The notes below the pieces were generated by a model. That model saw only the letters and a program-made list of their open reading frames with translations. It was not told the DNA's origin and searched no databases. Below, piece by piece: positions 32,162 through 41,580 of a DNA stretch of 64,000 nt. The translations under genes and the position numbers were made by a program. The stretch is from Streptomyces cylindrosporus. GTDB lineage: Bacteria > Actinomycetota > Actinomycetes > Streptomycetales > Streptomycetaceae. The stretch covers positions 186,001 to 250,000 of the forward strand of contig NZ_JALDAY010000011.1 of the NCBI RefSeq assembly GCF_022698165.1. The letters are read 5' to 3'. The stretch's first letter is position 1, and every line of letters begins with the position of its first letter.

Positions 32162-33775
32162 TTACCGGAACCGGAACGCCTTCATCAGCCGCAGACTGCG
32201 GCTCATGAACTGGGCGTACTTCTCGTCGTCCATGCCGAGCGAGGGCGCCATCGGCAGCAGCCGCTGCTGGGCCACCGTCTGGGCCTCCGTGTACTTGAGG
32301 ATGCCCTCGGAGCCGTGGCGGCGGCCGAGCCCGGAGTCCTTCATGCCGCCCATGGGCGACTGGACGCTGCCGTAGGCGGAGGCGTAGCCCTCGTTGACGT
32401 TGACGGTGCCCGCGCGGACGCGGGAGGCGACCTCGCGGCCGCGGGCGGCGTTCTTCGTCCAGACCGAGGAATTCAGGCCGTACGGCGTGGAGTTGGCGTG
32501 CTCGACCGCCTCGTCGTCGGTCTTGAAGCGGTAGATGGAGACGACCGGGCCGAAGGTCTCCTCGGTGCAGACGGCCATCGGCTCGGTCACGCCGTCGAGG
32601 ATGGTCGGCTCGAAGAAGTACGGGCCGACGTCCGGGCGGGCGACTCCGCCGGCGACGACCTTCGCGCCCTTGGCGACGGCCTCCTCGACGTGCCGGGTGA
32701 CCGTCTCCAGCTGCCGCGCCCCCACCAGCGAGCCCATGTCGGCGCCGTACGCGAGGGAGGTGCCCAGCCGCATGGCCTTGGTGCGGGCGGCGAAGCGGTC
32801 CAGGAAGGCGTCGGCGATCGACTCGTGGACGTACAACCGCTCGATGGAGATGCACAGTTGGCCCGCGGAGGAGAAGCAGGCGCGGACCGCGCCCGCGGCG
32901 GCCTTCTCGATGTCGGCGTCGTCGAGGACGAGCATGGCGTTCTTGCCGCCGAGTTCGAGGGAGACGCCGACGAGCCTGGCGGCGGCGCCCTGCGCGACTT
33001 CGCGGCCGGTGCGGGTGGAGCCGGTGAAGGAGACGTAGTCGGCGTGCTTGACGACCTCGGGGCCGACCACCGGGCCCTCGCCGAGGACGACCTGGAAGAC
33101 GTCGGCGGGGAGACCCGCCTCGATGAGGAGGTCGCGCGCCCAGAGAGCCGTCAGGCAGGTCTCCGTGTCCGGCTTCATGACGACCGCGTTGCCCGCGACG
33201 AAGGCCGGGATGGCATCGCCGACCGAGAGCTCCAGGGGGTAGTTCCAGGGGGCGATCTGGCCCACCACACCGCGCGGATGGCGCAGTTCGGTGACCTTCG
33301 TCAGCGTCGGCATGGCGCCCGCGTGCCGCTTGGGGCGCAGATAGGCGGGGGCTTTACGGCCGTAGTGGCGGGCCGCGACCGCGACGGCCTGGACCTCCTC
33401 GTGGGCGTGCAGCCGGGCCTTGCCGGTCTCCAGCTGGATGAGGTCGAGGACCTCGGCCTGGCGCTCCAGGACCAGGTCGTGGAAGCGGAGCAGGACGGCC
33501 GCGCGCTGCCGTACCGGTGTCTGTGCCCAGACGGACTGCGCCCTGCGGGCCGCGTCGAAGGCCTTGGCCACGTCCTCGGGGGTGGACTCCGGCAGGTCGG
33601 CCAGCTTCTCGCCGGTGAACGGCGTGTGGTTGGCGGTGCGGCCGGAGCCGACCACGCCCTTGGTGAGCTGGGCGACCAGCTCGGGGGTGACCACGTCGGC
33701 GGCGGTGCGGGCGCCTTCGGGGGCGGGGGCGAGGGGGTTCGTGCCGGCCTTGGTCTCGGCATGCGCTTCCGTCAT
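32162..33775 (-). CDS. NAD(P)-dependent aldehyde dehydrogenase (succinate-semialdehyde type)
   Basis: The 537-residue enzyme has APWNYPLE, the catalytic Glu in LELGGKNAM, the catalytic Cys in SSAGQLCIS, and a PFGP-like region (ETFGPVVS). The sequence is closest in feel to actinobacterial GabD2-type succinate-semialdehyde dehydrogenases, although other aldehydes are possible. ATG 33775 is the natural start. The GMC oxidoreductase follows 20 bp downstream, suggesting that an alcohol is oxidised to an aldehyde and then to an acid. Confidence 0.85.
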   Translation of the reverse strand: MTEAHAETKAGTNPLAPAPEGARTAADVVTPELVAQLTKGVVGSGRTANHTPFTGEKLADLPESTPEDVAKAFDAARRAQSVWAQTPVRQRAAVLLRFHDLVLERQAEVLDLIQLETGKARLHAHEEVQAVAVAARHYGRKAPAYLRPKRHAGAMPTLTKVTELRHPRGVVGQIAPWNYPLELSVGDAIPAFVAGNAVVMKPDTETCLTALWARDLLIEAGLPADVFQVVLGEGPVVGPEVVKHADYVSFTGSTRTGREVAQGAAARLVGVSLELGGKNAMLVLDDADIEKAAAGAVRACFSSAGQLCISIERLYVHESIADAFLDRFAARTKAMRLGTSLAYGADMGSLVGARQLETVTRHVEEAVAKGAKVVAGGVARPDVGPYFFEPTILDGVTEPMAVCTEETFGPVVSIYRFKTDDEAVEHANSTPYGLNSSVWTKNAARGREVASRVRAGTVNVNEGYASAYGSVQSPMGGMKDSGLGRRHGSEGILKYTEAQTVAQQRLLPMAPSLGMDDEKYAQFMSRSLRLMKAFRFR

Positions 33776-33922
33776 GAGGCGCAGGGTATGCCGGAGCGGA
33801 GGCTTTGGGTACCCGTCGGTAACGCGGCTTCACGGAGTGCACACACGGCGCCAGTGGTCACTGGCAAGGTTTGCGCTGATCAGGCTGTTGTAGGGGTACG
33901 ACCACGGATGGTTCAGCTTTTT

Positions 33923-33957
33923 CCGATCACCCGATCACCCGATCACGAGCCGATCAC
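33923..33957. repeat. CCGATCAC short tandem repeat at kinase 3' end
   Basis: Three tandem copies of CCGATCAC plus one more after a 3-base gap (33950-33957). The kinase stop codon lies inside the array. Confidence 0.7.
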
Positions 33958-36352
33958 GCGCGCCCTTGAAGAGGGCGGTGCCTTTCTTCTCGTCCGGGGT
34001 GCCCTTGGGCATCTGCACCTGGAGCTGGTACATCCGGTCGTCGGCGGTACGGACGACGAGCTTGAGGACGCGGACCGGCTTGTCGTCGGGGTCGTAGGTG
34101 ACGTCGGACAGCGCGGCCCGGTCGCCGTGGAAGGTGGTCGCGGTGTACTGGCCTGCCCTGTGCTCGTGCCCCTCCATACCCACCGCGGTCTCCTTGGCCT
34201 CGGCCATCGGCGCGGCGGGCGCCTTCGTCCACTCGGTGAACTGGACCCCGATGACCCCGTCGGCGCCGTCGTTGTAGACACTCAGCCGGGAGGGGTCGCC
34301 GGCCTCGCCGACCCGGTACAGCTCCCGGTACCGCTCGGGCAGATAGAGGACGGCGTCCACGGCCGGCTCCCGGCGGGCGGTCCAGGTGACGGCACTGCCA
34401 CCCCCCTCCCGGGCGGGCGCCTCGGTGAGGGTCGCGGTCCGCTGCGTAACGTCCTTGCCCCCGGACGCGGAGAAGTGCGACGCGCCGACCCAGGTCCCGG
34501 CGACGAGGAGGACGGCGATCGCGGCGAGGGGGGCGGGGCGGAGGCGGGGGGTGGGCTTGGGGGGACGTGGGCGGGGGGTGGGCTCGGCGGGATGCGGGCG
34601 GGGGGTGGGCCCGGCAGGACGCGGGCGGAGGGTGGGCTCGGCAGGACCTGGGACGCGCGCGGTCGCGGAGCTGTCAGTGGGTTCGGGGCCGCCCGCGGTT
34701 CCGGACTCGCCGGCCGGCGTCGGCATCCCGTCGGCGGCTACGGCATCGGGCCCTGGCGCGGTACCGGCGGAGCCGGTGTCCAGCTCTGACGCCGTATCGG
34801 TGGGGCTGGCGTCCGGCCCCGCCGCGGCACTGGCGGAGCCGGCGCCCGCCCCCGACGCCCTGCCCCCGGAGCCGGCGCCCGCCCCCGACGCCCTGCCCCC
34901 GGAGCCGGCGCCCGCCCCCGACGCCCTGCCCCCGGAGCCGGCGCCCGCCCCCGACGCCCTGCCCCCGGAGCTGACGCCCAGCCCCGAAGCGGTACTGGCA
35001 GAGCCGCTGTCCATCCCCGACGCCCTGCCCTCAGAGCCCGCGCCCAGCCCCGAAGCGGTCCCAGCGAAGCCGTCGTCCAGCGCCGACGCCCTGTTCCCGG
35101 GGCCGGGCGTCGCCCCCGATGCCCTGTTCCCGGGGTCAGGCATCGCCCCCGGCCTCCGTCCCCCGGAGCCGGCACCCGCCCCCGACGCCCTGCCCGCGGA
35201 GCCGGCGCCCGACCCCGACGCGGTGCCCCCGGAACCCGCGCCCAACCCCGACGCGGTGCCCGCAGACCCAGCGCCCGACCCCGACGCGGTGCCCCCGGAA
35301 CCCGCGCCCAACCCCGACGCGGTGCCCGCAGACCCAGCGCCCGGCCCCGACACGGTGACCCCGAAGCCCCCGCCCGCCCCCGACGCCGTTCCACCGGCCC
35401 CCGTGCCCGACCCCGCCTTCACCCCCAGCCGTACGGTCCCCGAGTCGTCGGACAGTTCCCGTAGTCGCGACGCGTCCCGAGCCCCCGTCACCCCGCCGTC
35501 GGTGCCCGGTGTCGGCCGGCCCTCCGTCACCGCCTCCAGCACGGCCGCGCACTCCTGTGCGCCGGGCCGTCCGGCGGGCTCCTTCATCAGGAGCCGTGCG
35601 ATCAGTGGTCCGAGCGGGCCGGCCTGTTTTGGCTCGGGCGGATCCGAGGCGAGGACGGCGGCGAGTGTGGACTCGACCGTCGGACGCCTGAAGGGGGAAG
35701 CGCCCTCCACGGCGGCGTAGAGGAGCACGCCGAGGGACCACAGGTCGGATGGCGGGCCCGCGCTGCGTCCCGACATTCGCTCCGGTGCGACGAACTCCAG
35801 GGAGCCGACGAACTCGCCGCTCGCCGTGAGCGACTCCTCGCCCTGGACGTGCGCGATGCCGAAGTCCGTGAGGACGACGCGGCCGTGGGGGCCGAGGAGG
35901 ACGTTGGCCGGCTTGACGTCGCGGTGGACGATCCCGACGCTGTGCGCGGCGTGCAGAGCCCCGAGCACCGCCAGGCCGATACGCGCGGCCTCCGCGGTGT
36001 CGACCGGCCCGCGTCGGAGGATCTCGTGCAGGGACTCCCCGCGGATCAACTCCATGACGATCCACGGGAGTCCGTCGTCGTCCACGACCACGTCGTGGAT
36101 GGAGACGGCGGCCGGATGGTCGACGCGCGCGGCGGCGCGGGCCTCGCGGTGGAGGCGGCTCGCGGCCCGCCGGCGGTGCTCGTCCTCCGGGTCACCGGGC
36201 AGCCGCGGCTGCTTGACGGCGACGTCCCGGCCGACGAGTTCGTCGTACGCCTGCCAGACCGTGCCCATGCCGCCGGAGCCGATGCGCTCGGTCAGCCGGT
36301 AACGCCCGCCGAGCAACCGGCTCTCGCGCGCCTGTTCGCCGCCAGCACTCAT
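33935..36352 (-). CDS. Membrane Ser/Thr protein kinase (cluster kinase 1)
   Basis: The 805-residue kinase has a GSGGMG P loop (25-30), the catalytic Lys47, HRDVKPAN (Asp145) and DFG (Asp163). All catalytic residues are present. Residues about 275-600 are a low-complexity Gly/Ala/Ser segment made of SGAGAGSGGRA units, then a PTPRPRP stretch. One membrane helix follows (LAAIAVLLVAGTWVGA), with a C-terminal outer domain of about 140 residues that resembles the tails of the neighbouring kinases. There are no PASTA repeats. Autophosphorylation at Thr residues in the linker is plausible. Confidence 0.88.
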   Translation of the reverse strand: MSAGGEQARESRLLGGRYRLTERIGSGGMGTVWQAYDELVGRDVAVKQPRLPGDPEDEHRRRAASRLHREARAAARVDHPAAVSIHDVVVDDDGLPWIVMELIRGESLHEILRRGPVDTAEAARIGLAVLGALHAAHSVGIVHRDVKPANVLLGPHGRVVLTDFGIAHVQGEESLTASGEFVGSLEFVAPERMSGRSAGPPSDLWSLGVLLYAAVEGASPFRRPTVESTLAAVLASDPPEPKQAGPLGPLIARLLMKEPAGRPGAQECAAVLEAVTEGRPTPGTDGGVTGARDASRLRELSDDSGTVRLGVKAGSGTGAGGTASGAGGGFGVTVSGPGAGSAGTASGLGAGSGGTASGSGAGSAGTASGLGAGSGGTASGSGAGSAGRASGAGAGSGGRRPGAMPDPGNRASGATPGPGNRASALDDGFAGTASGLGAGSEGRASGMDSGSASTASGLGVSSGGRASGAGAGSGGRASGAGAGSGGRASGAGAGSGGRASGAGAGSASAAAGPDASPTDTASELDTGSAGTAPGPDAVAADGMPTPAGESGTAGGPEPTDSSATARVPGPAEPTLRPRPAGPTPRPHPAEPTPRPRPPKPTPRLRPAPLAAIAVLLVAGTWVGASHFSASGGKDVTQRTATLTEAPAREGGGSAVTWTARREPAVDAVLYLPERYRELYRVGEAGDPSRLSVYNDGADGVIGVQFTEWTKAPAAPMAEAKETAVGMEGHEHRAGQYTATTFHGDRAALSDVTYDPDDKPVRVLKLVVRTADDRMYQLQVQMPKGTPDEKKGTALFKGARDRLVIG

Positions 36353-36399
36353 GCCCCATCAGTACCTTGCGGAACGGGGACTTGTCGACGCGGCTCCGG

Positions 36400-37305
36400 C
36401 TACAGGGTCCGGTTGGTGAAGGCGAGCGCGTCGCCGACCCGCCGTACCTCCACGACTCCCGAGCCGCCGAAGTGCGCCGGAATCACCAACTCGCCCTGGT
36501 CGACGGCCCGTTCCAGCACCCGTCGGCGACTCGCGGCCGCCCGCGCCGGGTCCAGGCAGAAGCAGCTGCTGCACTCGGGGTGCAGGATCTGGACGGGGCT
36601 GTGCAGCAAGTCGCCGACGAGAACGGCCCGTTCGCCGCGGGAGGCGACGCGCAGGACGGACGAGCCGGGAGTGTGGCCGGGCGCCTGCTCCAGCGTGAGG
36701 CCGGCGTCGATCCGGTGCTCGCCGTCCCACAGCACGGCCTGCCCGGACCGGCGCACGGGCGCGATGCTGTCCTCGTAGATCAGCTTGTCGTCGGGGCGGA
36801 CACCGCCGCCGTAGCCGCCGTCCGGGCCGAAGTGGTGGTCGTCGGCGGCGGGGAGGAGATAGGTGGCGTTCGGGAAGGCGGGCGCCCAACCGCCGTTCAC
36901 GTCATGGGTGTTCCAGCCGACGTGGTCTCCGTGGATGTGGGTGTTGACCACGACGTCGACGTCCTCGGGCCGCACCCCGGCCCGCTCCAGGCGGTTGAGC
37001 AGACCGTCGCCCTGCTGCCGGTGGAACAGCGGGTTGCCCGGCCGCTCCCGCCCGTGGCCCACCCCGGTGTCCACCAGCACGGTCCGCCCGCCGCTGCGCA
37101 GCACCCAGGTCTGCAGGGCCACCACGGCACGGTCGCTGCCGGGCTCCCAGTGGTCCGGGGTCAGCGCCTGCCGGTTCCCCTCCCACACCTCGGGCCCGAC
37201 GCCCGGTACGAGGTCGCGGGCGGGGGCGTACGCCGCCTGCCACTCCACGACCCGGAGCACCTCGACGTCACCGATCACGAAGCTCTGTGCGTTGTCATCA
37301 GCCAT
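36400..37305 (-). CDS. Metallo-beta-lactamase-fold hydrolase
   Basis: The 301-residue protein has THIHGDH (H123, H125, D127, H128), GHTPGS and a VGDLLH-type Asp, the metal ligands of the fold. The hydrophobic cap resembles quorum-quenching lactonase or hydroxyacyl-type members; the substrate is not deducible. It is divergent from an AraC-type regulator 72 bp away, so that regulator probably controls it. The pair interrupts the kinase cluster, and the codon usage is the same as its neighbours. Confidence 0.85.
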   Translation of the reverse strand: MADDNAQSFVIGDVEVLRVVEWQAAYAPARDLVPGVGPEVWEGNRQALTPDHWEPGSDRAVVALQTWVLRSGGRTVLVDTGVGHGRERPGNPLFHRQQGDGLLNRLERAGVRPEDVDVVVNTHIHGDHVGWNTHDVNGGWAPAFPNATYLLPAADDHHFGPDGGYGGGVRPDDKLIYEDSIAPVRRSGQAVLWDGEHRIDAGLTLEQAPGHTPGSSVLRVASRGERAVLVGDLLHSPVQILHPECSSCFCLDPARAAASRRRVLERAVDQGELVIPAHFGGSGVVEVRRVGDALAFTNRTL

Positions 37306-37377
37306 ACCTCGAACACTAGAAGCGCCGCCATGAGCATCCCAATGCCTGCTCGGCTCAGTTCGATACGCTTACGTCTC

Positions 37378-38280
37378 ATGGACGTGGTCAGCGACGCGAT
37401 CTCCGCCGTACGCATCGGGCAGCCCTCCTCCAACCGGCTGCGGGTCGGCGGCAGCTGGTGCACCCGGCTGGCTCCCTACGAGGGGGCCGGGTTCCATGTG
37501 GTGCTCGCGGGCGGCTGCTGGCTGCTGCCCGACGGGGGCGGTGAGCCGGTGACGCTGGGCGCGGGGGACGTCGTACTGCTGCCGCACGGGGCGGGGCACG
37601 TGCTCGCGGACGCGCCCGGGGACACGGCGCGGGCGGTGCCGTTCGAGGAGATGACCCGGCCGGCGGGCGGCAACGGGCGGGAGGTGGAGCTGCTCTGCGG
37701 CAAGTACCGCCTGGACCACGCCCGGGTGCACCCCCTGCTCGCGGAGCTGCCGCAGGTCGTCCATCTGCCGAACCGGGTCGGCGCGCACCCCGAACTCCGG
37801 TCCGCCGTCGACCTGTTGGCCCGCGAGGTCGACGAACGCCGGCCGGGCGCCTGCCTGGCCCTGCCGAGCCTGCTCGACCTGCTGCTGATCTACATGGTGC
37901 GGGCGTGGATGACGGAGTCGGCGACCGGTTCCTGGCCGGCGGTCCTGAGCGACCCGGTGACGACGGCGGCCCTGCGCGCCCTGCACTCGGACCCGGCGGC
38001 GCCCTGGACCAACGACCGGCTTGCGGCGGAGGCGGGCGTGTCCCGGGCGACCCTGGCCCGCCGTTTCACGGCCCTGGTCGGCCGACCGCCGATGGCCTAC
38101 CTGACCTGGTGGCGGCTGACCCTGGCGGCGACCCGGCTGCGGGACACGGACGCCCCGCTGGCGGCGGTGGCCAGGGAGGCGGGGTACGGGACGCCGTACG
38201 CGCTGTCCCACGCCTTCAGCCGGGAGTTCGGGGTGACGCCGGGGCGGTTCAGAGCTGGTGGATCTTCCAGTTCGCGATGA
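37378..38280 (+). CDS. AraC-family transcriptional regulator
   Basis: The 300-residue protein has an N-terminal AraC_binding_2/cupin_6 type domain ('gagFHvVLaGgcwLl...g.vtLgaGDvVLLPhGagHvLaD'). Two helix-turn-helices follow at the C terminus: 'ndrLAaeAGVSRATLARRFtalvGrpPmaYLtwwRl' and 'aavAReaGYgTPyALSHAFsReFGvTPgrfR'. This is the family of AraC regulators that often control an adjacent hydrolase or oxidoreductase. Start ATG 37378; a TACGCT element 8 bases upstream would make it leaderless. The 3' end overlaps the convergent kinase gene by 32 bp. Confidence 0.85.
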   Translation: MDVVSDAISAVRIGQPSSNRLRVGGSWCTRLAPYEGAGFHVVLAGGCWLLPDGGGEPVTLGAGDVVLLPHGAGHVLADAPGDTARAVPFEEMTRPAGGNGREVELLCGKYRLDHARVHPLLAELPQVVHLPNRVGAHPELRSAVDLLAREVDERRPGACLALPSLLDLLLIYMVRAWMTESATGSWPAVLSDPVTTAALRALHSDPAAPWTNDRLAAEAGVSRATLARRFTALVGRPPMAYLTWWRLTLAATRLRDTDAPLAAVAREAGYGTPYALSHAFSREFGVTPGRFRAGGSSSSR

Positions 38281-39802
38281 CCTTCGCGGCGATCTCGCGG
38301 CCCTCGTCCGTGAAGTAGCCCCTGGCCGGGTAGTCGATCCACAGGCGGTACATGTCGCCCTCGCCGTTGCGGTAGTAGCGGACCTGGGCCTCGCGCCGCT
38401 GCCCGTCGTCCGTCGAGCTGTAGGAGATGGTGTTCTCGGCGGCCTCGCGGCCGTCGAAGGTCGTCTCCTTCGGCTCGCCCTTCGGGACCGGCTTGTCGGC
38501 GATGCCCCACGAGTACTCGCCGTCCTTGAGCGTCGCCCACTCCGCGAAGGCCCGGGCCGCCGCGGACTCCTGGATCTCGTTGCTCTTGTCGTCGGCCTTG
38601 AGGTCACGGTCGACGGTGAGCCAGACCGCGCCACTCGGGTCCGTGAAGGTCACGCTCGTGTCGTCCGTCTCGGTGGTCGGCTTGCTCACCACGAAACCCG
38701 CGGGCATGCCGATGGTGGAACCGACCTTCGCGCCCAGGTCCTTGGTCTTCCAGCCGTCCGGCAGCGTCCCCGCGAAGGGATCGGCGGTCAGCAGATACGC
38801 CGCCAGCGCCGCCGCGACCACGCCCGCGCCGATGCCGAGCCACGCCTTGCGGCCGAGGGTGACTCCTCGTCGTACCACTTGCACGACCTGTGTGGGCGCC
38901 GGTGCCGGAGGATTCGCGGTCTCGGTCAGCAGGGCTCTGACCTGGGCCGCGTTCGGTCTGTGGGCCGGGTCCTTCTGGAGCAGGCCGGTGATCACCTGGG
39001 CGAGCGGGCCCGGCACCGAAGCCGGCGCCGTGGGCGTGGCGTTGAGGACCGACTGGAGGGTGGCCGGGGTGTTGCTGCGGCGGAACGGGGAGACGCCCTC
39101 CGTCGCCGCGTACAGGACCACGCCGAGCGACCACAGGTCCGAGGCGGGGCCCGGCCGCTGGCCCAACACCCGTTCGGGGGCGATGTATTCGGGCGAGCCG
39201 ACGAAGTTGCCGGTGTCCGTCAGGTTCGTCTCGCCCTCGATCTGGGCGATGCCGAAGTCGGTGAGGACGACCCGGTCGTGCCGGCCGAGCAGGACGTTGT
39301 CGGGCTTGACGTCCCGGTGCAGGATGCCCGCCGCGTGCGCGGCCTCCAGCGCGCCCAGCACCTCCAGGCCGATGCGCGCCGCCTCGCGCGCGCCCAGCGT
39401 GCCCTCCTCCAGCGCGCTGCCCAGCGAACGGCCCTGCACCAGCTCCATGACGATCCACGGCTGACCGTCGACCACGGCCACGTCGTGGACGTTCACGACC
39501 GCCGGGTGGTCGAGGCGGGCCGCGGCCCGCGCCTCGCGCCGCATCCGCTCGAAGACGTTGGCCCGTTCGCGTTCGGGAAGGTGGTCCGGGATCCGGGGCT
39601 CCTTGACGGCGACCTCACGGTCGACGGTCTCGTCCTTGGCCCGCCACACCGTGCCCATACCGCCGTGCCCGAGCTTCGACAGCAGCCGGTAGCGGCCGGC
39701 GATCAGCCGCCCGGTACCGAACTCCTGCTGGGGCTGCGGTGGTTGCAGGACGAAACTCGTCGTGTCGTCGAACTGGTTGCCGTGTCCCCCGCTGCTGCTC
39801 AT
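38249..39802 (-). CDS. Membrane Ser/Thr protein kinase (cluster kinase 2)
   Basis: The 517-residue kinase has GHGGMG, VAVKEP, HRDVKPDN and DFG motifs, all intact. An N-terminal Gln/Pro-rich stretch of about 30 residues precedes the catalytic domain. One helix (LGIGAGVVAAALAAYLL) and an outer domain of about 160 residues follow. ATG 39802 is preferred over 39814 because homologues begin MSSSGG. The linker between kinase and membrane is short (about 15 residues), in contrast to kinase 1. It overlaps the AraC gene by 32 bp. Confidence 0.88.
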   Translation of the reverse strand: MSSSGGHGNQFDDTTSFVLQPPQPQQEFGTGRLIAGRYRLLSKLGHGGMGTVWRAKDETVDREVAVKEPRIPDHLPERERANVFERMRREARAAARLDHPAVVNVHDVAVVDGQPWIVMELVQGRSLGSALEEGTLGAREAARIGLEVLGALEAAHAAGILHRDVKPDNVLLGRHDRVVLTDFGIAQIEGETNLTDTGNFVGSPEYIAPERVLGQRPGPASDLWSLGVVLYAATEGVSPFRRSNTPATLQSVLNATPTAPASVPGPLAQVITGLLQKDPAHRPNAAQVRALLTETANPPAPAPTQVVQVVRRGVTLGRKAWLGIGAGVVAAALAAYLLTADPFAGTLPDGWKTKDLGAKVGSTIGMPAGFVVSKPTTETDDTSVTFTDPSGAVWLTVDRDLKADDKSNEIQESAAARAFAEWATLKDGEYSWGIADKPVPKGEPKETTFDGREAAENTISYSSTDDGQRREAQVRYYRNGEGDMYRLWIDYPARGYFTDEGREIAAKVIANWKIHQL

Positions 39803-39894
39803 GCGTCCATCCATATCGCGGCAACCGCCCCAGGATCCACCGGGAATGCTTTCCGGTCACAGACCCGTGACCATCCTTACGTGCCTCGCATGCC

Positions 39895-41499
39895 TTACGT
39901 GCCGACAAAGGTGTCGACCGCGACGTCGAAGTACTCCTTCGCCTCCCGCACCTTCCCGACCGGCGCCGACACCCACACGTCGTACATCCGGCCGCCCTCC
40001 TCCCAGCACAGGTCGTAGGTGTGCCGGGGCCCCTCCGCCGTGCTGAAGCCGTTCCAGGTGAACTCCCAGAGCGCGGCCGGGTGTCCGTCATGGGTGGTGG
40101 AGGTGACCCGGCCGTCGTGGTAACCGGGGTTGCTGTCCGGCCCCTTGGCCGCCGAGCGCCGCATCACGGCGAGCGGGCCGTCCGGATCGGGGTCGGCGAG
40201 CTTGATGCCGAGGCGGAAGGTCTCCCCCGGCGACATGTAGAAGACCCGCTCGCCCTGCGGCTCGCGGGTGAAGCCCTCCGGCACGGCGAGGGAGAAGCCG
40301 GCCGGGTCGTCGGCGACGCGATAGCCGGAGGGCGCGGAGGGGCGGGTGGCGGTGACGGACGGGGTTGGGGTCGGGGTTGGGGTGGGGGTCGCGGTGGGGC
40401 TCGGGACGCCGGTCGTCGGCGACGCGCTCACGGACGTAACCGGCCCCGAACTCGTCGGCGTACGGCCGCCCCCGTCGTCCCGGTTCATCAGCAGCGCCGC
40501 CGCCGACACGCCCGCCCCGGCCGTCGCGGCGACCAGCAGCGCGGCGATCAGCACGCCCCGGGTGGAGCGGCGGGTCTCGACCGTGGGCGAGGGCGCGGGA
40601 GCCGGCGTCGGCGGGCGTGGCACGTCCCGCTGCGTCGGGCTGTAGCCGGGCGGCGGCTGCGGGGTGCGGCCGGTGTCGCGGAAGGCGCGCAGCATCCGCT
40701 CGGCCTGCGCCGCGTCCAGCCGCCGGTCCGGATCGCGCTCCAGCAGCCCTCGTACGACGGGCAGCAGCGGCCCCGCCTGCGCGGGCGGGCGGATGTCGTC
40801 GAAGACGACGGCGTGCAGGATGCCGCCCAACGAGTCGCGCCGGAACGGGGATTCACCGCTGAGCACCGTGCACAGCAGCGCGCCCAGCGACCACAGGTCG
40901 GACTCGGGCCCGGTGCGGGCCCCCGACATCCGCTCGGGCGCGGTGTACTCGGGCGAGCCGACGAAGGACCCGGTCTCGGTGAGCGTCGTGGCGCCCGCGA
41001 CCTGCGCGATGCCGAAGTCGGTGAGCACGACCCGGTCCGAGCCGGACTCCATGAGGACGTTGGCCGGCTTGATGTCCCGGTGCAGGACACCGGCGGCATG
41101 CGCGGTGCGCAGCGCGCTCAGCAGCCCGATCCCGATCCGGGCGGCCTCGTCCGCACCGACCGGCCCGCGCGCGGAGATACGGTCGGCGAGCGAGCCGCCG
41201 TCGATCAACTCCATGACGATGTACGGCCGTTCGTCGTCCTCGACCACGTCGTGCACGACGATGATGTGCGGGTGCCGCAACTGCGCCACCGCCCGCGCCT
41301 CGCGCAGCGTCCGCTCACGCCGGCTCCGGGCCTCGTCGTCGGAGAGCGTGTCGTCGAAGGGCAGTTCCTTGACGGCCACCTGACGCCCCAGCAGCTCGTC
41401 GGTGGCGCGCCACACCACACCCATGCCGCCACGGCCGAGCCGCGATTCGAGCCGATACCGGCCCGCGATGACGCGGACGCCTGCCCCCTCGGTCCCCAT
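39895..41499 (-). CDS. Membrane Ser/Thr protein kinase (cluster kinase 3)
   Basis: The 534-residue kinase has GRGGMG, VAVKEL, HRDIKPAN and DFG. After the kinase domain (to about residue 275) a Pro/Thr segment and one helix (GVLIAALLVAATAGAGVSAAALL) lead to a Thr/Ser/Pro linker and an outer domain of about 135 residues starting at 'GFSLAVPEGF'. The start is one of several Met codons; the ATG at 41499 begins MGTEGAG, while 41511 and 41541 are alternatives. Confidence 0.85.
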   Translation of the reverse strand: MGTEGAGVRVIAGRYRLESRLGRGGMGVVWRATDELLGRQVAVKELPFDDTLSDDEARSRRERTLREARAVAQLRHPHIIVVHDVVEDDERPYIVMELIDGGSLADRISARGPVGADEAARIGIGLLSALRTAHAAGVLHRDIKPANVLMESGSDRVVLTDFGIAQVAGATTLTETGSFVGSPEYTAPERMSGARTGPESDLWSLGALLCTVLSGESPFRRDSLGGILHAVVFDDIRPPAQAGPLLPVVRGLLERDPDRRLDAAQAERMLRAFRDTGRTPQPPPGYSPTQRDVPRPPTPAPAPSPTVETRRSTRGVLIAALLVAATAGAGVSAAALLMNRDDGGGRTPTSSGPVTSVSASPTTGVPSPTATPTPTPTPTPSVTATRPSAPSGYRVADDPAGFSLAVPEGFTREPQGERVFYMSPGETFRLGIKLADPDPDGPLAVMRRSAAKGPDSNPGYHDGRVTSTTHDGHPAALWEFTWNGFSTAEGPRHTYDLCWEEGGRMYDVWVSAPVGKVREAKEYFDVAVDTFVGT

Positions 41500-41580
41500 G
41501 CGCCCCATCATGCCGCACCGGAGAGACCGGCTCCGGTACACCGACCGGCCAACCGCCCGGACGGCCCGCCGCCGCGCGCT

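Noticed and set aside
30369..32855. A longer start for the GMC oxidoreductase.
   Set aside because: The extra segment overlaps the aldehyde dehydrogenase gene and has no homology-like pattern; GTG 32141 begins just before the FAD motif.
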